Below, piece by piece: positions 56,783 through 64,000 of a DNA stretch of 64,000 nucleotides (position 1 is the first letter of the stretch; every line of letters begins with the position of its first letter). The notes below the pieces were generated by a model that saw only the letters and a program-made list of their open reading frames with translations, made no database searches and was not told where the DNA came from. The DNA is taken from positions 1 to 64,000 of the forward strand of contig CAILCO010000077.1 in NCBI GenBank assembly GCA_903832735.1, read 5' to 3'. A program made the translations under genes and the position numbers. The stretch is from an uncultured Sterolibacterium sp. (GTDB lineage Bacteria > Pseudomonadota > Gammaproteobacteria > Burkholderiales > Rhodocyclaceae).

Positions 56783-58579
56783 ATGAACGCGATCAAACCC
56801 CTGCCGGATCTACTCATCAGCCAGATCGCCGCTGGCGAAGTGGTCGAACGCCCTGCCTCCGTACTCAAGGAGCTGGTCGAGAACAGCCTCGATGCCGGCG
56901 CGCGCCAGATCGACGTGGAACTCATGGAGGGAGGCGTACGCTCGATCCGCGTCGCCGACGACGGCGGCGGCATCGCCAAGACCGAACTTGCGCTCGCCCT
57001 GGCGCGGCATGCCACCAGCAAGATCGCCAGCCTGATCGATCTCGAACGCGTCGCCTCCTACGGCTTCCGCGGCGAGGCGCTGGCCTCGATCGCCTCGGTG
57101 GCGCGCCTGACCCTGACCAGTCGCACCATAGATGCCGCCCACGGCTGGCGCATCGACGCCGCCGATCTCTCGCTGGCGCCAGCGGCCTTGGGCGGCGGCA
57201 CGGTCATCGAGGCCGCCGACCTCTACTTCAATACCCCGGCGCGACGCAAATTTCTCAAGCAGGAGGCGACCGAATATGCCCACTGCGACGAAGTCTTCAG
57301 GCGCATGGCGCTGGCGAGGCCGGATGTGGCCTTCAGCCTCGCCCACAACCGCAGCGTCAAGCATCGCCTGGCCGCGACCGACCTTGCAAGCCGCGCGCGG
57401 GAACTACTCGGCGAGGAGTTTTTCGCCCAGACACGAGTCGTGGAAGCCAGTGCCGGCGAACTGCGCCTGACCGGTTTCGCCGCCCTGCCCGCCTATTCCC
57501 GTCCCGGCCGCGATGCGCAGTATTTTTTCGTCAATGGCCGTTTTGTCCGCGACAAACTCCTATCTCACGCCGTCAGGCAGGCCTACGCCGATATCCTGCA
57601 CGGCAACCGCCATCCGGCCTATGTGCTGTTCCTCGAACTCGACCCCGCGGGAGTCGACGTCAATGTTCACCCGGCCAAGATCGAAGTGCGTTTCCGCGAA
57701 GCGCGCGGCGTGCATCAGTTCGTCTTCCATGCACTGCAACGCTTGCTAGCCGCGCCTCTGGAACAGCTGACGACGGTGCCAGCCGCAGCCTACGCAACAG
57801 CATCGGGCTGGCAGCGCCAAACCTCGCTGGCGGTGAACGAACCGGCGCTCGCCGCCTTTTATGATTTCGTCTCGGCCGCGGGCGGGCCGGGGATCCCGCA
57901 GACCGAAGTCGATCAGGAAACGTCCCGCCCCGAAGGAAGCGGCCTCGCGCCATTGGGGTACGCCCCGTATGAAGTGCCCCACCCCGAAGGAAGTGGCCCT
58001 GCACCATTGGGGTACGCCTTGGCGCAACTCCATGGCATCTTCATCCTGGCGCAAAACGCCGCCGGACTGGTGCTCGTCGACATGCACGCCGCCCATGAAC
58101 GCATCCTCTATGAGAGGTTGAAAGATGCCCTCGCCGACACGCCCCCGACGCAGCAGCTGCTGATTCCCGCGCTGTTTGCCGCCAGCGAAACAGAAATCGC
58201 CACGGCCGAGGAATATGCCGCAGCCCTGACCCGTCTCGGCTTCGAAATGGCGCCAGCCGGGCCGCGCGAACTGGCGGTTCGCGCCGTGCCAGCCCTACTC
58301 GCGAACGGGTCCATTGTCGAACTGGTGCGTGCGCTGCTTTCCGATCTCAAGGATTTCCCCGAAAGCCAGGTGATCGAAGCCAGGCGCAATGAACTCCTGG
58401 CGACCATGGCCTGTCACGGCGCGGTACGCGCCCGGCGCAGCCTCTCCATCCCGGAGATGAACGCGCTGCTGCGCCAGATGGAAGCAACCGACCGGGCCGA
58501 TCAATGCAATCACGGCCGGCCGACTTGGACCCAGATGACCCTCGCCGATCTCGACCGCCTGTTTCTGCGCGGCAGATGA
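56783..58579 (+). CDS. mutL: DNA mismatch repair protein MutL (endonuclease-type)
   Basis: [50 protein letters not shown] and CNHGRPT C-terminal motifs. Confidence 0.97.
   Translation: MNAIKPLPDLLISQIAAGEVVERPASVLKELVENSLDAGARQIDVELMEGGVRSIRVADDGGGIAKTELALALARHATSKIASLIDLERVASYGFRGEALASIASVARLTLTSRTIDAAHGWRIDAADLSLAPAALGGGTVIEAADLYFNTPARRKFLKQEATEYAHCDEVFRRMALARPDVAFSLAHNRSVKHRLAATDLASRARELLGEEFFAQTRVVEASAGELRLTGFAALPAYSRPGRDAQYFFVNGRFVRDKLLSHAVRQAYADILHGNRHPAYVLFLELDPAGVDVNVHPAKIEVRFREARGVHQFVFHALQRLLAAPLEQLTTVPAAAYATASGWQRQTSLAVNEPALAAFYDFVSAAGGPGIPQTEVDQETSRPEGSGLAPLGYAPYEVPHPEGSGPAPLGYALAQLHGIFILAQNAAGLVLVDMHAAHERILYERLKDALADTPPTQQLLIPALFAASETEIATAEEYAAALTRLGFEMAPAGPRELAVRAVPALLANGSIVELVRALLSDLKDFPESQVIEARRNELLATMACHGAVRARRSLSIPEMNALLRQMEATDRADQCNHGRPTWTQMTLADLDRLFLRGR
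57928..58018 (+). repeat. Two in-frame copies of a 37-bp repeat (57928-57964 and 57982-58018) in mutL linker
   Basis: CCCCGAAGGAAGYGGCCYYGCRCCATTGGGGTACGCC; 33/37 identities by eye, 54-bp period, encodes PEGSGxAPLGYA twice. Confidence 0.85.
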
Positions 58580-59541
58580 TGAACGGTGGGCTGTCCCATG
58601 AGGAAGATGGCCGGCTGCAGCCGGCCATCTTCCTCATGGGACCCACCGCCAGCGGCAAAACCTCGCTGGCGCTGGAACTGGCGGAGCGATTTCCGTTAGA
58701 CATCGTCAGCGTCGATTCCGCCCAGGTGTTCCGCGACATGGACATCGGCACCGCCAAGCCGGACCGCGCAACGCTCCTGCGCTTCCCCCACAGCCTGATC
58801 GATTTGATCACCCCGGAGGAACGCTATTCCGCCGCCCGCTTCCGTACCGACGCATTGCGCGAGATGGCGCGGATCACGGCGCTGGGGCGGGTGCCGCTCC
58901 TGGTCGGTGGCACCATGCTCTATTTCAAGGCACTGATCGAAGGTCTGGCCGAACTGCCGCAGGCAGACCCCGCCTTGCGCGCGGAAATCGACCGGGACGC
59001 CGCTCTCCGCGGCTGGCCGGCGCTGCACACAGAACTGGCCAGGCTCGACCCGGCCACGGCGGCGCGTCTAGCGCCGAACGATGCCCAGCGCATTCAGCGC
59101 GCTCTTGAGGTGCTGCGCCTTAGCGGCCGGCCGCTAGGCGAATTCTTCGCCGCGCAGCGCGACGCCACGCTGCCCTATCGGTCGCTGACCCTGGCACTGC
59201 TGCCGCAGGATCGCGCGGTGCTGCATAAGCGCATCGCCGAACGCTTTTCCGCCATGCTGGAACAGGGACTGGTCGAGGAAGTGGCAGGCTTGCGCCGCAA
59301 ATACCGGCTGGATGCCGAACTGCCGGCGATGCGCTGCGTCGGCTATCGCCAGGTCTGGGAGATGCTGGAGGGAAAGCTCCCGCGCGCCGAACTGCTGGAG
59401 CGCGGCGTGTACGCCACGCGCCAGTTCGCCAAGCGCCAACTCACCTGGCTGAAGAAAATGGCGGTCAGCGAAACCCTGGATCCGCTGCAGGCGGAGACCA
59501 ATGCACGGGTGTTCGAACTCGTTCGCGGGCTCGTTCGCTGA
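58576..59541 (+). CDS. miaA: tRNA dimethylallyltransferase
   Basis: [46 protein letters not shown]; start overlaps mutL stop. Confidence 0.95.
   Translation: MMNGGLSHEEDGRLQPAIFLMGPTASGKTSLALELAERFPLDIVSVDSAQVFRDMDIGTAKPDRATLLRFPHSLIDLITPEERYSAARFRTDALREMARITALGRVPLLVGGTMLYFKALIEGLAELPQADPALRAEIDRDAALRGWPALHTELARLDPATAARLAPNDAQRIQRALEVLRLSGRPLGEFFAAQRDATLPYRSLTLALLPQDRAVLHKRIAERFSAMLEQGLVEEVAGLRRKYRLDAELPAMRCVGYRQVWEMLEGKLPRAELLERGVYATRQFAKRQLTWLKKMAVSETLDPLQAETNARVFELVRGLVR
58594..58641. repeat. Perfect 48-bp palindrome (extended inverted repeat 58584-58648)
   Basis: TCCCATGAGGAAGATGGCCGGCTG|CAGCCGGCCATCTTCCTCATGGGA, flanked by CGGTGGG-CTG ... CCCACCG. Confidence 0.97.
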
Positions 59542-59557
59542 GCGACTCTTGACGCGC

Positions 59558-60715
59558 TCAGATAACCGTCGTTTGCGCTTCGCCCGCGCCGCGTTCCTCG
59601 ATGTGGCCGATGGTATAGACCGTCTCGCCGGCCGATTCCAGCAGTTCGATGGCGCGCTGCCGGTGCTCGGCGGCGACGATCACCACCATGCCGATGCCGC
59701 AGTTGAAGACGCGATGCATTTCGGCATCGGCGACCTGGCCTTCGCGCTGGAGCCACTGGAACAGCGGCGGCAGCGGCCAGTGCTGGCGCGACAGGGTGGC
59801 CGTGAGATGCTCGGGCAGGACGCGCGGCACGTTCTCGGTCAGGCCGCCGCCGGTGATGTGAGCCATGCCCTTGACCGGCAATGCAGCCATCAGCGCCAAC
59901 AGCGGCTTCACGTAGATCCGCGTCGGCGCCATGATGGCATCGACGAAAGGGCGGCCATGGAAGTCCGCTGCAAAATCCTCGGCAGTGACGCCTGCGCGCT
60001 CCAGAATCTTCCTGATCAGCGAATAGCCGTTGGAATGGGCGCCGCTGGAAGCAAGACCCAGCACCACGTCGCCGGGCGCGATGGTCCTGCCGTCGATGAT
60101 GTGCGATTTCTCCACGGCCCCGACGGCGAATCCCGCGAGGTCATATTCGCCATCCGGATACATGCTCGGCATTTCCGCCGTTTCGCCGCCTATCAAGGCG
60201 CAGCCCGCCAGTTCGCAGCCCAGCGCGATGCCCTGGATGACCGTGGCGGCGGTGGCCAGATCGAGCCGGCCGCAGGCGAAGTAATCGAGAAAAAACAGCG
60301 GCTCGGCACCTTGTACCAGGATGTCATTGACGCTCATCGCCACCAGATCCTGACCGACCGTGTCGTGGCGTTGTAACTGGAAAGCGAGCTTGAGCTTGGT
60401 GCCGACGCCGTCGGTTCCGGACACCAGGACCGGCTCGCGGTACTTCTTGGAGAGTTCGAACAGCGCGCCGAATCCGCCGATGCCGGCCAGCACCCCGGGA
60501 CGCAGGGTTCTTTTGGCGTAGGGTTTGATGCGCTCGATCAGTGCGTCGCCGGCATCGATATCGACACCGGCATCCCGGTAGGTGAGCGGTGAACTGGGGG
60601 AGGAAGTTGAAGTCAAGTTGAGTTCCTGCGGGCTGGCGGCTAAAGTGTCGTCTTCTCGCGGCGGGGTGATGCCGGGTTGGCACCTCTCCGATTCCTGTCC
60701 CGCTGCGATTTTCAC
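59558..60715 (-). CDS. purM: Phosphoribosylformylglycinamidine cyclo-ligase
   Basis: [36 protein letters not shown]; start may lie inside this ORF. Confidence 0.96.
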   Translation of the reverse strand: MKIAAGQESERCQPGITPPREDDTLAASPQELNLTSTSSPSSPLTYRDAGVDIDAGDALIERIKPYAKRTLRPGVLAGIGGFGALFELSKKYREPVLVSGTDGVGTKLKLAFQLQRHDTVGQDLVAMSVNDILVQGAEPLFFLDYFACGRLDLATAATVIQGIALGCELAGCALIGGETAEMPSMYPDGEYDLAGFAVGAVEKSHIIDGRTIAPGDVVLGLASSGAHSNGYSLIRKILERAGVTAEDFAADFHGRPFVDAIMAPTRIYVKPLLALMAALPVKGMAHITGGGLTENVPRVLPEHLTATLSRQHWPLPPLFQWLQREGQVADAEMHRVFNCGIGMVVIVAAEHRQRAIELLESAGETVYTIGHIEERGAGEAQTTVI

Positions 60716-60733
60716 CTGCCGATTTTACCGGAA

Positions 60734-61810
60734 ATGACCCCAGAACGCGCCGACCGCCTGCAAACACTGATCTGGATCGTGCTCGGGCTGAGCGTCCTGT
60801 GCCTGCTGTTTCTGCTCAGTCCCATCCTCTCGCCCTTCCTGCTCGCCGGCATCCTGGCCTACATCTGCGCACCGCTGGTGGCACGGCTCGAAAACCTGGG
60901 TCTGCCGCGCCTGGTCGCCGTGCCGCTGGTGATGCTCCTCGTCGCCGCCGCCATGGTGCTCCTGGTGCTGATTCTGCTGCCGCTGTTGCACGAGGAAGCG
61001 CAGCAACTGGTCGCCCGGCTGCCCACCGTTCTCGCCCTGGTGAACGAACGGGCGATGCCCTGGCTCAAGGAACATTTCGATATCCAGCTCAAGCTCGACA
61101 CGGCATCGCTCTCCAAACTCCTTGCCGACAACCAGGACAGCACCCAACTGATCGCACAGAAGCTGTTCCAGTCGCTCAGGATCGGCGGCATCGCCCTCTT
61201 CGGAATCATCGCCAACCTATTCCTGGCGCCGGTGGTGATGTTCTACCTGCTGCGCGACTGGCAGCTGATCCTGGCGCGCCTCTCCGCCGCCATACCGCGC
61301 CCGTGGCATGCCAAGACGCTCGCCATCGTCAAGGAAATCGACGCCGTCCTGGCCGAGTTTTTGCGCGGCCAGGTCCTGGTGATGCTGCTCCTCGCGGGCT
61401 ACTACTCCGCCGGCCTGTTCCTCACCGGCGTCAGCTTCGCGTTGCCGGTGGGCATGCTCACCGGACTCCTGGTCTTTGTTCCCTACCTGGGCTTCGCCAC
61501 CGGCTTCATCCTGGCGCTCTTGGTCGCGGTGCTGCAATTTTCCGGGATGACGCCGGTCATCAGCGTGCTGGCGGTATACGGCATCGGCCAGATGCTCGAG
61601 GGCTTCGTCCTGACGCCTTGGCTGGTTGGCAAGCGCATCGGCCTGCATCCTCTGGCGGTGATCTTCGCCCTGCTCGCCTTCGGACAATTGTTCGGCTTCT
61701 TCGGCGTCCTGCTGGCCTTGCCGGTTTCGGCAGCCCTGCTGGTAGGGTTGCGCGAAGTCAGGGTGCTCTACTTGGCCAGCCGCATCTACCGCGGCGAGGG
61801 CGAACAGTGA
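60734..61810 (+). CDS. AI-2E/PerM family transporter
   Basis: Multi-TM; GLLVFVPYLGFATGFILALLVAVLQF; LTPWLVGKRIGLHPLAVIFALLAFGQLFGFFGVLLALPVSAAL. Confidence 0.92.
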   Translation: MTPERADRLQTLIWIVLGLSVLCLLFLLSPILSPFLLAGILAYICAPLVARLENLGLPRLVAVPLVMLLVAAAMVLLVLILLPLLHEEAQQLVARLPTVLALVNERAMPWLKEHFDIQLKLDTASLSKLLADNQDSTQLIAQKLFQSLRIGGIALFGIIANLFLAPVVMFYLLRDWQLILARLSAAIPRPWHAKTLAIVKEIDAVLAEFLRGQVLVMLLLAGYYSAGLFLTGVSFALPVGMLTGLLVFVPYLGFATGFILALLVAVLQFSGMTPVISVLAVYGIGQMLEGFVLTPWLVGKRIGLHPLAVIFALLAFGQLFGFFGVLLALPVSAALLVGLREVRVLYLASRIYRGEGEQ

Positions 61811-62511
61811 CGCTGCAACAACTGCTGCTCGATATTCGGCCCGAAGAGGCTCCCAGCCTCAACAATTTCGTGGTCGGCGACAACGCCGAACTGATGTCGC
61901 GCCTGAATGGCCTTGCCGACCCGCGCGTGTTCGACCAGATTTTCCTGTGGGGCCCGCCAGGCAGCGGCCGCAGCCATCTATTGCGCGGCGCGCTGGCCAA
62001 GGCGCAGGCTAGGGCACGCCCGGTGATCCTGATCGACGGCGCCATGCTCGGCGAAGAGCTGGCGGCGGCACCCGGCAGCCTGCTGATCGTGGATAACGTC
62101 GAGGCTTTGAACGAGAGCGCCCAGATCACCCTGTTCCGCACCTTCAACGCTGCGCGCCTGGTCGGCCTGGCGCTGCTCCTTGCCGGCCAGTCGCCGCCGT
62201 TGCGTCTCGCGTTGCGCGAGGACCTGCGCACCCGCATCGGCGCGACCCTGGTCTACGAGGTGAAACCGTTGTCCGAGTCGGACAAGGCCGATGCACTGAA
62301 ACGCCACGCGCATGCCCGTGGCATGCGCATCGACAATGCCCTGATCGATTACCTGCTGCGCCACGGTCGCCGCGATCTGCCTTCGCTGCTCCGCGTTCTC
62401 GACACGCTCGACCGCGTCTCGCTGGAGCAACAACGGGTATTGACCCTGCCGTTGCTGCGCGACGTCCTGCAGACAACACTGGAGCAAGACCATGGACCTC
62501 GTACTGTTTGA
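61807..62511 (+). CDS. hda: DnaA regulatory inactivator Hda
   Basis: GTG start overlapping preceding TGA; TLQQLLLDIRPEEAPSLNNFVVGDNAEL; GPPGSGRSHLLRGAL; DnaA-like AAA+. Confidence 0.92.
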   Translation: MTLQQLLLDIRPEEAPSLNNFVVGDNAELMSRLNGLADPRVFDQIFLWGPPGSGRSHLLRGALAKAQARARPVILIDGAMLGEELAAAPGSLLIVDNVEALNESAQITLFRTFNAARLVGLALLLAGQSPPLRLALREDLRTRIGATLVYEVKPLSESDKADALKRHAHARGMRIDNALIDYLLRHGRRDLPSLLRVLDTLDRVSLEQQRVLTLPLLRDVLQTTLEQDHGPRTV

Positions 62512-63154
62512 CCTCGACAATACCCTGCTCTCCGGCGACAGCGACTTCGAATGGGCGCAGTTCCTGATCGACAAGGGGGTCCTCGACCGAGAGGTCCAGG
62601 AGGCGAAGAATCAGGAATTCTATGACCACTACAAGGCCGGAACGCTGGACATCCACGCCTTTCTCGACTTTCAGTTAAGGCCACTGGCGCGCCACGGCCG
62701 CGCCGAACTCGACGCCTGGCATGCGCAGTTCATGGCCGCGCGGATCCGCCCGATGATCGCGCCGCCGGCGGTGGATCTGGTCAGGCGCCATATCGGCGAA
62801 GGCGCCCTGACGGCCATGGTCACCGCCACCAACAGCTTCGTGACCGGCCCGATCGCGCGCGAATTCGGCATCGCGCATCTGATCGCCACCGTCGCCGCAC
62901 ATGAAAACGGCCGCTTCACCGGAAAGCCGCGCGGCCTGCCGGCGTTCCGCGAGGGCAAGATCAAACGCGTCGAGGCCTGGCTGGAATCGATGGGGCTGTG
63001 GTGGGGAAGTTTCGAGCGCAGTTTCTTCTATAGCGACTCCCTGAACGACCTGCCCTTGCTCGCCAAGGTGAGCCATCCGGTCGCGGTCGACCCCGATGAA
63101 ACCCTGCGCCGCCACGCCGAAAAGCTCGGCTGGAGCGTCATCAGTTTGCGTTGA
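62492..63154 (+). CDS. HAD-superfamily (subfamily IB) hydrolase, SerB-like
   Basis: MDLVLFDLDNTLLSGDSDFEW; FFYSDSLNDLPLLAKVSHPVAVDPD. Confidence 0.93.
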   Translation: MDLVLFDLDNTLLSGDSDFEWAQFLIDKGVLDREVQEAKNQEFYDHYKAGTLDIHAFLDFQLRPLARHGRAELDAWHAQFMAARIRPMIAPPAVDLVRRHIGEGALTAMVTATNSFVTGPIAREFGIAHLIATVAAHENGRFTGKPRGLPAFREGKIKRVEAWLESMGLWWGSFERSFFYSDSLNDLPLLAKVSHPVAVDPDETLRRHAEKLGWSVISLR

Positions 63155-63270
63155 ACAATCACGGGGAAAGAACGGCGTTCGCCGCCGCCCGCGTCCTCAA
63201 GGCATTGAAGCCGTTGATTTCCGGTATCATTGCCGGCTTCCGGAATATTCCTCCTTCGGTCCCTCCCTGA

Positions 63271-64000
63271 ATGATCCGCAAGTTTCTGCGCCGGGTATTC
63301 CGCGTCGCACCATCCCCCGCCAGTCAAGGGCCGGCGGTGATTCCGCCGACGCGTCACGGCATCCGCCGCGAAAGCATCTCCAGCGGCGCCCGCCGCACCT
63401 GCGAAGCATTGCAGCAGGCTGGCCATCGCGCCTACGTGGTCGGCGGCGCGGTGCGCGATCTGATCGCCGGGATCACGCCTAAGGATTTCGATATCGCCAC
63501 CGACGCCACGCCGGACCAGGTGCGCGCCCTGTTCCGCCGCGCGCGCATTATCGGCCGCCGCTTTCAGATCGTGCACGTGATGCAGGGCGCCGAGACGCTC
63601 GAGGTATCCACCTTCCGTGCCGCCCACGATGCCGACACCCAGAAGGACGAACACGGCCGCGTGTTGCGCGACAATGTCTGGGGCTCGCAGGCGGACGATG
63701 CGGCGCGGCGGGACTTCACCATCAATGCGCTGTTCTTCGACCCGGCCACGGAGACAGTGCTCGACTATCATCACGGCGTCGCCGACCTGAAGCAGAAAAC
63801 GCTGCGCATCATCGGCGACCCGCGCAGCCGTTACCGCGAAGACCCGGTGCGAATGCTGCGCGCCATCCGCCTGTCGGCCAAGCTCGGCCTGACCATCGAT
63901 CCCGAGGCGCGCACGCCGATTCGCGACATGGCCTCGCTGATGGAGAACGTGCCGGTCGCGCGCGTGTTCGACGAAATGCTCAAACTGCTCTTTTCCGGCC
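63271..64000 (+). CDS. pcnB: Poly(A) polymerase I, 5' part, truncated by window end
   Basis: Manual translation: MIRKFLRRVFRVAPSP...AYVVGGAVRDLIAGITPKDFDIATDATPDQVRALFRRARIIGRRFQIVHV...DFTINALFFDP; open to window end. Confidence 0.93.
   Translation, partial: MIRKFLRRVFRVAPSPASQGPAVIPPTRHGIRRESISSGARRTCEALQQAGHRAYVVGGAVRDLIAGITPKDFDIATDATPDQVRALFRRARIIGRRFQIVHVMQGAETLEVSTFRAAHDADTQKDEHGRVLRDNVWGSQADDAARRDFTINALFFDPATETVLDYHHGVADLKQKTLRIIGDPRSRYREDPVRMLRAIRLSAKLGLTIDPEARTPIRDMASLMENVPVARVFDEMLKLLFSG

Noticed and set aside
59501-60376. 291-aa ORF opposite purM
   Set aside because: Antisense to purM; no homology recognised.
60799-61806. N-terminal part of the 570-aa ORF ending in Hda
   Set aside because: The region before the GTG at 61807 is an out-of-frame reading of the AI-2E transporter gene; real hda starts at 61807.

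Overview
This 64 kb window is a dense, housekeeping-rich stretch of a high-GC betaproteobacterial chromosome. Gene content and order suggest a Rhodocyclales/Nitrosomonadales-like organism, but that placement is inference. I support about 65 protein genes, including trxA, rho, rpmE, orn, rsgA, argG-argF-argD, rpsT, murJ, ggt, hppA, PPi-dependent pfk, adk, kdsB, lpxK, exbBD, xseA, sodB, monomeric icd, clpSA, malate synthase, fccAB, dut, coaBC, radC, rpmB-rpmG, rsmB, purN, mutL, miaA, purM, hda and a pcnB cut by the right edge. I see no CRISPR array, intact mobile element, prophage or complete tRNA/rRNA gene. The left edge carries what looks like a minus-strand rRNA operon promoter and boxA leader running off the window. 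The most unusual signals are: (1) a perfect 48-bp palindrome at the mutL/miaA junction covering the miaA 5' end; (2) two in-frame copies of a 37-bp repeat in the MutL linker; (3) a DnaA-box cluster, including two perfect inverted boxes, between a giant Sel1-repeat gene and xseA; (4) a pair of small exported Ala/Lys-rich proteins resembling acid-shock proteins, each with its own terminator; (5) a divergent J-domain protein convergent and overlapping with a 663-aa Sel1-repeat protein; (6) a truncated isocitrate lyase/PEP mutase remnant behind sodB. I found no convincing novel multi-gene defence or biosynthetic system. All family calls come from motif recognition by eye and no searches were run.
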